From: Anaerolineae bacterium
Lineage (GTDB): Bacteria; Chloroflexota; Anaerolineae; Aggregatilineales; Phototrophicaceae
Direction: 5' to 3'
Assembly: GCA_014379235.1 (NCBI GenBank)
Contig: JACMMD010000795.1
Span: 1 to 13,389 of the forward strand
DNA length: 13,389 bases
The position numbers and the translations under genes were made by a program. This document shows, piece by piece, positions 7,174 to 12,557 of this stretch; the stretch's first letter is position 1; each line of letters starts with the position of its first letter. The notes beneath the pieces are model-generated. The model ran no database searches. It saw only the letters and a program-made list of their open reading frames with translations, and was not told the origin of the DNA.

Positions 7174-7407
7174 ATGGACATCGGCTCAATTGGTCGCATT
7201 CTTTTAATCGCTGGCGTCGTGGTCGCGGTGATCGGCGGCGCGCTGCTGCTGCTGGCGCGTATTCCCCTGTTCGGCAATCTTCCCGGTGACATTCGCATTG
7301 AAGGGCAAGGCTTTTCCTGTTTTGTTCCTATCGCCAGCATGATAGTCCTCAGCATCATCCTGACCGTCGTCTTAAACTTCGTCGTCCGGTTTATAAATCG
7401 TCAATAG
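7174..7407 (+). CDS. DUF2905 family small membrane protein
   Basis: This 77-residue protein has two hydrophobic helices (about 7-30 and 52-72) joined by a short loop containing ARIPLFGNLPGDIRIEGQG. The LPGDI-type loop between two helices is characteristic of the DUF2905 family, whose function is unknown. The ATG at 7174 is chosen over the overlapping GTG at 7162, because GGTGA at 7164-7168 gives the ATG a ribosome binding site and the shorter product starts as family members do. It lies between ruvB and queA with gaps of 5 bp and 1 bp, so it is surely cotranscribed. Confidence 0.88.
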   Translation: MDIGSIGRILLIAGVVVAVIGGALLLLARIPLFGNLPGDIRIEGQGFSCFVPIASMIVLSIILTVVLNFVVRFINRQ

Positions 7408-7408
7408 C

Positions 7409-8473
7409 ATGAATGTCTCCGATTTCGATTACGAACTGCCCGAAACCTTCATCGCCCAAGTACCCGCGCAGCCCCGCGATTCTTCGCGCCTGATGCTGCT
7501 TGACCGTGAGACAGGCACACTCGAACACCGCCGTTTCCGCGATATTGTCGATCTCATCAATCCCGGCGACGTGCTCGTACTCAACACAACCCGCGTTATC
7601 CCTGCGCGCTTAAAAGCCATGAAATCCACAGGCGGTGCAGCGGAAGTTCTACTGATACGCCAGATTGACGATACTCGCTGGCATGTGTTGGTAGGGGGCA
7701 AGCGCATTTTTAAGGGGTCACTGCTCAACTTTCCCGGCAGCAGCGTGTCCGCTGAAGTGATCGAAGAGTCTGACAGCCCGGAGCGTATTATCCAGTTCAG
7801 CCAGCCCGTCAACGACCTTCTGACCGATTTAGGCGAGATGCCGCTGCCGCCCTACATTCACACCCGTCTGAATGATCCCGAACGCTACCAGACCGTCTAC
7901 AGCCAGCAGGAAGGCTCTGCTGCCGCGCCAACAGCAGGCTTACACTTTACGCCTGAATTGCTGTTAGCACTCAGAGACAGGGGCGCGCAGTTCGCTTACT
8001 GTACGCTGCACATCGGGCTAGACACGTTTCAGCCTGTGCGCGTCGAACAGGTTGAGCAGCATCACATCCACAGCGAACTTGCCATCCTCGCGCCGCACGA
8101 CGCGCACATCATCAACGAGGCCAAGTTAGCAGGCGGGCGTATCATCGCCGTCGGCACAACCAGCGCCCGCGCACTCGAAACCGCCGGAATCCTCAGTGCA
8201 GGCGGCGACCCCGCTCACCCTGAACTGCTGCCCGATGCCTGCCCGTGGAAACCTGTTATTGCCTTTGAGCGTGATACCAATCTATTCATCTATCCCGGCT
8301 ATCACTGGCGTGTGGTTGACACCATGCTGACGAACTTTCATCTGCCAAAATCGACTTTACTCATGATGATTAGCTCGTTCGCTGGACGTGAGAACGTTCT
8401 CAACGCCTACGAAACCGCCAAGCGCGAAAACTATCGCTTCTTTTCATTCGGTGATGCGATGTTCATTTCATAG
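7409..8473 (+). CDS. queA: S-adenosylmethionine:tRNA ribosyltransferase-isomerase
   Basis: QueA moves and isomerises the ribosyl group of S-adenosylmethionine onto preQ1 at position 34 of GUN-anticodon tRNAs, making epoxyqueuosine. The 354-residue protein has the normal length and signatures: N-terminal DFDYELPETFIAQVPA, LNTTRVIPARL, LGEMPLPPYI (141-150), ERYQTVYS, AAAPTAGLHFT (171-181), TLHIGLDTFQPV (199-210), VGTTSARALE (248-257), TNFHLPKSTLLM (308-319) and YRFFSFGDAM (342-351). The start is one base after the upstream stop with no clear ribosome binding site, which suggests translational coupling. No other queuosine genes are in the window. Confidence 0.97.
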   Translation: MNVSDFDYELPETFIAQVPAQPRDSSRLMLLDRETGTLEHRRFRDIVDLINPGDVLVLNTTRVIPARLKAMKSTGGAAEVLLIRQIDDTRWHVLVGGKRIFKGSLLNFPGSSVSAEVIEESDSPERIIQFSQPVNDLLTDLGEMPLPPYIHTRLNDPERYQTVYSQQEGSAAAPTAGLHFTPELLLALRDRGAQFAYCTLHIGLDTFQPVRVEQVEQHHIHSELAILAPHDAHIINEAKLAGGRIIAVGTTSARALETAGILSAGGDPAHPELLPDACPWKPVIAFERDTNLFIYPGYHWRVVDTMLTNFHLPKSTLLMMISSFAGRENVLNAYETAKRENYRFFSFGDAMFIS

Positions 8474-8484
8474 GGGAATTACTC

Positions 8485-8928
8485 ATGAAGCGCATCGCAA
8501 TTGGCAAGAAAAAGCTCGTTGCTCTCAGTGTCTTTCTGCTGATATTTTTGTGCGCTGCTATACCTTTATCTATTATGCAGCATTGTAATCAGCTAAATGA
8601 AATTCCGGTAATACCCATACCGCCTTATCCAAACTCGGAATTCAGTGAGCAAAGCCTGCGTGAGTTTAGCTATAGACGAATGGCGACCATCTACTACACC
8701 AGTTCCGCCACGCCGAACGACATAATTTCATACTTTGACAGCAGCTTAGATTGCAATAACAGTGAGGATGGTCTAGCTGCAATATGTCGTGGCGTTTTAG
8801 AAAATGCGGACGGGGAGTATTTCTATTATGTGCGAGAGGACGTTACAAGTCCTTCGCCTAGAACATCTATCGCCCTAGAAATTAGGTGGAAGATTTGTAA
8901 CTGGGATTTTGAATTCCGAGAATCATAG
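8485..8928 (+). CDS. Hypothetical secreted or membrane-anchored protein
   Basis: Not recognised with confidence. The 147-residue product begins with a basic MKRIAIGKKK followed by a hydrophobic stretch (about 11-30), so it should be exported or anchored with the rest outside. The outer part starts with a proline-rich PVIPIPPYPNSE, then RRMATIYYTSSATPNDIISYFDSSL, a layout resembling small Chloroflexota envelope proteins in which a YPN segment precedes a T-x-D/N-fY helix; this likeness is from memory. It has four cysteines after the hydrophobic segment, some of which could pair. Base composition is clearly AT-richer than the neighbours. AGGGGAA at 8472-8478 is a good ribosome binding site. It lies 11 bp after queA, so it may be the operon's last gene, perhaps a later addition. 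Confidence 0.7.
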   Translation: MKRIAIGKKKLVALSVFLLIFLCAAIPLSIMQHCNQLNEIPVIPIPPYPNSEFSEQSLREFSYRRMATIYYTSSATPNDIISYFDSSLDCNNSEDGLAAICRGVLENADGEYFYYVREDVTSPSPRTSIALEIRWKICNWDFEFRES

Positions 8929-9062
8929 TTCATATCTTTCCTTGTACCTCTGTCCCTTTGTACCCTTGTGATATGTTTTTTTCCCTGCATCCCTGCGGTA
9001 GGCTTTTGCATTGACTGATGGCTGAAATGCTGACAAGCTGAAATGCTGTTCGCTATTCCCCG
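8929..9062. other. Non-coding block between the queA operon and rplU
   Basis: No credible coding sequence is seen. The stretch holds a pyrimidine-rich run with near-repeated TTGTACC / CTGTCC / TTTGTACCC elements (about 8937-8970), then CCCTGC twice (8983-8995), then a perfect 12-base direct repeat. Together with the promoter and leader that follow, the gap to the rplU ATG is 317 bases. Confidence 0.6.
9021..9048. repeat. Tandem 12-base direct repeat GCTGAAATGCTG
   Basis: GCTGAAATGCTG occurs at 9021-9032 and 9037-9048, separated by ACAA, giving a 16-base period. It ends 14 bases before the -35 box of the putative rplU promoter, so it could be an activator site or simply a local duplication. 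Confidence 0.75.
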
Positions 9063-9092
9063 TTGACGCTTCGCCCCACAGCCCTATATAAT
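9063..9092 (+). promoter_or_regulatory. Sigma-70-type promoter of the rplU-rpmA(-rpmE) operon
   Basis: TTGACG (9063-9068, five of six), an 18-base spacer and a perfect TATAAT (9087-9092). The predicted start is near 9099, giving a leader of about 147 bases before the L21 ATG at 9246. No comparable promoter was found between 9127 and 9245. Confidence 0.7.
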
Positions 9093-9102
9093 GTCCCCCA
9101 CT

Positions 9103-9126
9103 GCCCCACACGGATGGGGCCTTTTT
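9103..9126 (+). terminator. Terminator-like hairpin at the start of the rplU leader
   Basis: GCCCCA (9103-9108), a 6-base loop and TGGGGC (9115-9120) form a perfect 6-bp GC-rich stem followed by CTTTTT. It has the form of an intrinsic terminator and could end transcripts from the queA operon. It also lies within about 5 bases of the start expected from the promoter above, where a normal terminator would be too early to act. It may instead be a protective 5' hairpin or part of a leader switch; GCCCCACA also occurs at 9073-9080. Confidence 0.45.
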
Positions 9127-9245
9127 GACGCGATTTGCTTCCCGACCAATTTTCCCCGCAGATCCCACCTTTGGACGTTGCAAACAGACGGTTCCGCTGG
9201 TTGGTAAGGGCTGTGGCGGCAAGCGAAGATTGGAGACTAAAAGAG

Positions 9246-9557
9246 ATGTATGCGATTATTCGTACTGGCAACCGTCAGTACCGTGCCGAAGTCGGTAAGC
9301 TCCTCGATGTTGAGCGCCTGCCACATGAAGAGAATACCAGTTTCACCATCAGCGATGTCCTATTAGTTGGCGACGGTGATGCGACTGTCATCGGCCAGCC
9401 GAATGTTGAAGGCGCAGCGGTACAGGCCACGGTGGTCGAGCAGTTCCGCGCTACTAAGATCATTGTTTTCAAGTATCGCCAGCGCACCAACTACCGCCGC
9501 AAGCAGGGGCACCGCCAGTATTACACCCGTATTCGTATTGATGCGATAACCGTTTAA
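9246..9557 (+). CDS. rplU: Large ribosomal subunit protein bL21
   Basis: Starting at the ATG at 9246, the product is 103 residues, the usual length of bL21. It begins MYAIIRTGNRQYRAEVG, as L21 proteins do, and ends with the conserved basic FKYRQRTNYRRKQGHRQ and ITV. bL21 binds 23S rRNA in the 50S subunit. The frame is open upstream to 9135, but that extension has no L21 similarity and lies in the leader; GGAG at 9232-9235 supports 9246. It is followed 21 bp later by rpmA, the classical L21-L27 pair. The long leader suggests feedback control, as known for r-protein operons in other bacteria, but no known leader motif could be confirmed by eye. Confidence 0.97.
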   Translation: MYAIIRTGNRQYRAEVGKLLDVERLPHEENTSFTISDVLLVGDGDATVIGQPNVEGAAVQATVVEQFRATKIIVFKYRQRTNYRRKQGHRQYYTRIRIDAITV

Positions 9558-9578
9558 GTGAGATAGGGGAGACTCAAC

Positions 9579-9881
9579 ATGGCTCATAAGAAAGGCGCGG
9601 GTTCTAGCCGCAACGGACGCGACAGCAATTCGCAGCGCCTCGGCGTAAAATGCTTCGGTGGCGAACACGTCATCTCCGGCAACATCATCGTGCGCCAGCG
9701 TGGAACACAGTTCCATCCCGGCAAAAATGTGGGCATCGGCAAGGATCACACTATTTTCGCCGTTGCCGAAGGCTATGTCGTTTTCGAGAAGGCCCCGGGC
9801 CGTCGTGACAAGCAGCAAATCAGCGTTTATCCTGATCGCCCAAATGCCGCGCACAACGAAAACGGTAAGACCAAAGCCTAG
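9579..9881 (+). CDS. rpmA: Large ribosomal subunit protein bL27
   Basis: This 100-residue bL27 reaches towards the peptidyl transferase centre in the 50S subunit. The start MAHKKGAGSSRNGRDSNSQRLGVK is diagnostic, as are GNIIVRQRGTQFHPG and the VGIGKDHTIFA segment. The N-terminus begins directly with AHKKG, so it lacks the cleavable leader seen in many Firmicutes. The C-terminus is about 15 residues longer than the usual 85 and is polar (PDRPNAAHNENGKTKA). AGGGGAGA upstream of the ATG is a strong ribosome binding site. Obg GTPase, the usual next gene, is absent; rpmE follows. Confidence 0.97.
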   Translation: MAHKKGAGSSRNGRDSNSQRLGVKCFGGEHVISGNIIVRQRGTQFHPGKNVGIGKDHTIFAVAEGYVVFEKAPGRRDKQQISVYPDRPNAAHNENGKTKA

Positions 9882-9909
9882 TGCAGCATCTATTTATATA
9901 GTAAGCAGC

Positions 9910-9941
9910 CAGCGGCTAAATCATCCATCTACGGGCCGCTG
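9910..9941 (+). other. Stem-loop between rpmA and rpmE
   Basis: CAGCGGC (9910-9916) and GCCGCTG (9935-9941) form a perfect 7-bp stem with an 18-base loop, ending 9 bases before the rpmE ribosome binding site AGGAAA (9951-9956). There is no T-run after it, so it is not an intrinsic terminator. It could process the message or help control L31 translation. Confidence 0.45.
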
Positions 9942-9960
9942 CCACTGATAAGGAAACAGC

Positions 9961-10461
9961 ATGAAAGAGAATATTCACCCGACTTGGTATCCCGAAGCCA
10001 GTGTAACCTGCGCCTGTGGCAATCACTGGGCAACAGGGGCTACGGTTCCCGAAATCCGCACCGACATTTGCTCTGCCTGCCACCCGTTCTATACGGGCGA
10101 ACAACGCATCGTGGACACTGAAGGTCAAGTTGACCGCTTCATGAAGCGTCTGCAAGTTCGCACCGACATGCATTCGCAAGCCGAGCAGCGCCGCGCTGCC
10201 CTCACCCCGCTTAATCTCCCCCTCACTGAACTGGGGTTGAACAAGCGCTACACCAACATCTTGACGGAAAACAACATCAACGTCGTTGATGACTTCCTAA
10301 CCAAGCTGCGCGAAGACGGCAACGAAAGCCTGCTGGAAATCCCCGGCATTGGTCGCAAGGCTCTGGCAGACATCAAGCGTCTGCTGCGTGCTCGTGGCTA
10401 CGATGTCCCCGCAGGCGCGGAGTCTGAGGGCGAAGGCGAAGCTGAGGCCGAAGCCGAGTAA
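9961..10461 (+). CDS. rpmE: Ribosomal protein bL31 fused to an RNA polymerase alpha-CTD-like domain
   Basis: Residues 1-70 are a complete zinc-type bL31: MKENIHPTWY, Cys17 and Cys19 in TCACG, and Cys37/Cys40 in CSACHPFYTG. A typical bL31 stops near 70-80 residues; this one has 166. After a short linker, residues about 85-148 align with the alpha-subunit C-terminal domain of RNA polymerase: LPLTELGLNKRYTNIL, then NINVVDDFLTKL, then the helix-hairpin-helix IPGIGRKALADIKRLLRARG. By eye Arg96, Asn99, Gly131 and Lys133 match E. coli alpha Arg265, Asn268, Gly296 and Lys298, residues important for DNA contact. An acidic Glu/Ala/Gly tail ends the protein. The frame is continuous with no sign of error. 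tdk follows, as after rpmE in Bacillus, which supports the L31 identity. Whether the extra domain binds DNA, rRNA or protein is unknown. Confidence 0.93.
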   Translation: MKENIHPTWYPEASVTCACGNHWATGATVPEIRTDICSACHPFYTGEQRIVDTEGQVDRFMKRLQVRTDMHSQAEQRRAALTPLNLPLTELGLNKRYTNILTENNINVVDDFLTKLREDGNESLLEIPGIGRKALADIKRLLRARGYDVPAGAESEGEGEAEAEAE

Positions 10462-10485
10462 TCGGGTGTCGATAGTAAGATGATT

Positions 10486-10521
10486 AAAGGCAGATATGCT
10501 CCGGCGTGTCTGCCTTTTCTT
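10486..10521 (+). terminator. Intrinsic terminator after rpmE
   Basis: AAAGGCAGA (10486-10494) pairs perfectly with TCTGCCTTT (10509-10517) around a 14-base loop, and the 3' arm runs into TTTTCTT. It begins 24 bases after the rpmE stop and closes the rplU-rpmA-rpmE unit. Confidence 0.85.
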
Positions 10522-10522
10522 A

Positions 10523-10552
10523 TGGACAACATTGGTTTGTTTTTTGTAATAT
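10523..10552 (+). promoter_or_regulatory. Candidate tdk promoter
   Basis: TGGACA (10523-10528, five of six) is followed after 18 bases by TAATAT (10547-10552, four of six), with TG directly before the -10. It sits just past the rpmE terminator and about 40 bases before the tdk ATG, which fits its being an independent promoter. Confidence 0.4.
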
Positions 10553-10594
10553 AGAGCTGTCACGAACAGTATCGGCATTACAAAGGGGGCAATC

Positions 10595-11218
10595 ATGATT
10601 CACCGCACGGGCCGCGTTGAAGTGATCTGCGGCAGCATGTTCTGTGGCAAGACCGAAGAACTCTTACGCCGGGTACGCCGCGCCATCATCGCCAAACAAA
10701 ATGTACAGGCTTTTAAGCACAGCCTCGATGACCGCTATAACGGTGTTCAGCGTGTGACCAGTCACGACGGACAGAATTATGAGGCGCAGCACGTCGGTTC
10801 GGCCAGCGAAATCCTGCCGCTTATTCTGCCAGAGACTACTGTCGTCGCTGTAGACGAAGTTCAATTTTTTGACGAAGGCATTGTCGATGTCGTCAATGAG
10901 CTTGCAGACCGTGACCTGCGCGTGATCGTGGCAGGCTTGGATATGGACTTTCGCGGCGAAGCGTTTGGGGCACTGCCCAAACTCCTCTGCCGCGCCGAAG
11001 ATGTCACCAAGTTACACGCTATCTGCGTCGTCTGTGGTGAGGATGCCAGCCGTACACAGCGTCTCGTCAATGGCAAGCCGGCCCGCTATGACGACCCGAT
11101 TATCCTCGTCGGCGCGCAAGAATCCTACGAGGCGCGCTGCCGCACTTGCCACGACGTTCCCGGCCATCACGAGTCCCGTTCAGGTAAGACCAATAGCCAA
11201 CGGCTTCAAAATCGGTAG
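10595..11218 (+). CDS. tdk: Thymidine kinase (TK1-like, type II)
   Basis: This 207-residue enzyme phosphorylates thymidine to dTMP with ATP in the cytoplasmic salvage pathway. Visible are the P-loop GSMFCGKTEE (13-22), the Walker B/catalytic DEVQFF (87-92; Glu88 is the expected base), the lasso GLDMDFRGEAFG (114-125) and the structural zinc site with Cys144, Cys147, Cys182 and Cys185. The P-loop Cys17 replaces the more usual Ser or Ala. AAAGGGGG (10582-10589) is a strong ribosome binding site for the ATG. It follows rpmE behind a terminator, an order also seen in Bacillus, where release-factor genes come next; here an unrelated membrane protein gene does. Confidence 0.96.
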   Translation: MIHRTGRVEVICGSMFCGKTEELLRRVRRAIIAKQNVQAFKHSLDDRYNGVQRVTSHDGQNYEAQHVGSASEILPLILPETTVVAVDEVQFFDEGIVDVVNELADRDLRVIVAGLDMDFRGEAFGALPKLLCRAEDVTKLHAICVVCGEDASRTQRLVNGKPARYDDPIILVGAQESYEARCRTCHDVPGHHESRSGKTNSQRLQNR

Positions 11219-11320
11219 TAGCGTTCTTGCGATATTCCGTATAAAATTACTTTGCAACGCTAAGTATCTCAATCTCGTATAGTGGAATGTACAACTTTTA
11301 CGGAGGGAGGGCATCCACTC

Positions 11321-12466
11321 ATGGCCGTTTCCACAGCCAATATCGGTATTACATCTCAGTCGCAGCCCATTGCACCAGCGCAAAGTCAATTCTGGCTGCA
11401 CAGCCGCAAATGGGATATGTTGTTTATCACCTTAAGCGTCATTTTCGTGCCCCTGCCTTATCTATGTTACCTCTTGGGAGTTCGCCTCGGCGTAGAGGAC
11501 AATGTGAGTCGCAACATCGTGAACATCTTCGTCGCGGTTGCTATCGGCGGCCCGCACATGATGTCCACCATGCTCCGTACCGGACTGGATAAGGACTTCA
11601 AGAAGCGCTATCCGATGTTGATTCGCTCGTCGATCATCATCCCCATCATCGTCGTTTCGCTGGCGTTCTTGAACCTCACGCTGCTGCTGACGCTGTTCTT
11701 CTTCTGGGCTGCGACCCATGTCCTACATCAAATCACCTACATCGTTGAACTCTATAATCACAAAGAGCATAAGTTCGTTCGTAAGAACAGCGCGGTTTCG
11801 CCGATTGCCCGCGCCATCGACTACGGCGTGATTATGACGTGCTTATTCCCCTTTGCGGCTTACAAGATCAGCCTCGGCTCGTTCGATGTCGGCACCAACG
11901 ATCTGACCTCCGTGATCCCTGAGTTCTTCCAGCAAACGTGGTTCTTCTACATGCTCACTGGAATCTTCGCCATCGCGCTGATCGCCTTTATCATCAAGAG
12001 CATCTACGAATACCGCACAGGTATCATCAACTGGCCCAAGACGGTATTCATTACGCTGACCGCCGCAGTCGCCTTTACCATGCCCGCGCTGCCCAATTTG
12101 GACACCGCGTTTCAAGGCATGAATACGTGGCACTCGTTCCAATATTTGGCGATCACGTTCTACATCATCAAGATCAAGCAGCAGATGGGCTTGCTCGACA
12201 AGAACGCCCCGCTTGTAGCCCGTTTCAGCAAAGGCAAAGACTCGCGTGGTCTTTATGCACTGAGCGCCATGATGCTGGTCGGTTCAGCGATTGTGTTCGT
12301 TGTGGTTTACGCGCTGGCACGCATCGTCAGGCCGGGTATCGACGGCGAAACGCACTTCAATATCGCCTACTACACGTCAATTCTGTCGTTTCTGTGGATT
12401 CACTACTACCACGACCACTTCCTCTTCACCAACTTTGAAGCGCTCGACGGAGCGTACCAGCACTAG
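11321..12466 (+). CDS. Polytopic membrane protein with histidine motifs, function unknown
   Basis: The 381-residue product has about eight to nine hydrophobic helices. Its polar residues in or near the membrane are strikingly His-rich: GGPHMM (His79), ATHVLHQ (His133, His136), NTWHSFQYL (His271) and WIHYYHDHF (His361, His364, His366). His clusters of HxxH and HxxHxH type in polytopic proteins often hold di-iron or another metal, as in membrane desaturases and hydroxylases, so an oxidative enzyme is possible but unproven. The opening HSRKWDMLFIT and the GGPHMM/R-T-G-L-D segment recall an uncharacterised bacterial membrane family (from memory). ATG 11321 is preferred over in-frame GTG 11282, because CGGAGGGAGGG (11301-11311) lies at the right distance. 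A possible -10 TATAGT is at 11278-11283. The gene is closed by terminators and reads convergently with the GH31 gene. Confidence 0.85.
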   Translation: MAVSTANIGITSQSQPIAPAQSQFWLHSRKWDMLFITLSVIFVPLPYLCYLLGVRLGVEDNVSRNIVNIFVAVAIGGPHMMSTMLRTGLDKDFKKRYPMLIRSSIIIPIIVVSLAFLNLTLLLTLFFFWAATHVLHQITYIVELYNHKEHKFVRKNSAVSPIARAIDYGVIMTCLFPFAAYKISLGSFDVGTNDLTSVIPEFFQQTWFFYMLTGIFAIALIAFIIKSIYEYRTGIINWPKTVFITLTAAVAFTMPALPNLDTAFQGMNTWHSFQYLAITFYIIKIKQQMGLLDKNAPLVARFSKGKDSRGLYALSAMMLVGSAIVFVVVYALARIVRPGIDGETHFNIAYYTSILSFLWIHYYHDHFLFTNFEALDGAYQH

Positions 12467-12475
12467 AACGTCTTA

Positions 12476-12512
12476 AAGTCCCTCTCTGCTTGCGGCCTAA
12501 AGAGAGGGATTT
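12476..12512. terminator. First hairpin after the His-rich membrane protein gene
   Basis: CCCTCTCT (12480-12487) pairs with AGAGAGGG (12501-12508), and flanking A/T bases can extend the stem to about 12 bp with a 13-base loop. It has only a short T-tract on the plus side and a broken one on the minus side (CTTTAAGA), so it may serve the convergent GH31 gene as well or act as a stabilising 3' hairpin. Confidence 0.55.
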
Positions 12513-12523
12513 AGGGAGACGTT

Positions 12524-12557
12524 GAAGGGCGTTCAACTGAACGCCCTTCTTATTTCT
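12524..12557 (+). terminator. Intrinsic terminator between convergent genes
   Basis: GAAGGGCGTTC (12524-12534) pairs perfectly with GAACGCCCTTC (12539-12549) around a 4-base loop, and is followed by TTATTTCT. The T-rich tail overlaps the stop codon of the opposite GH31 gene (12556-12558), so the two genes end back to back with no spare sequence. Confidence 0.88.

Noticed and set aside
9135..9245. N-terminal extension of L21 from an upstream in-frame start
   Set aside because: The extension has no L21 similarity, and ATG 9246 gives exactly the canonical 103-residue protein with a ribosome binding site.
11282..11320. GTG 11282 as the start of the His-rich membrane protein
   Set aside because: The strong GGAGGGAGG lies between GTG 11282 and ATG 11321 and serves the ATG; the extra 13 residues would be encoded across that site.
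11321..12466. Assignment to the Brp/Blh carotene dioxygenase family
   Set aside because: Multiple membrane helices with His are shared, but the specific family motifs were not recognised, so only a general metal-site hypothesis is kept.
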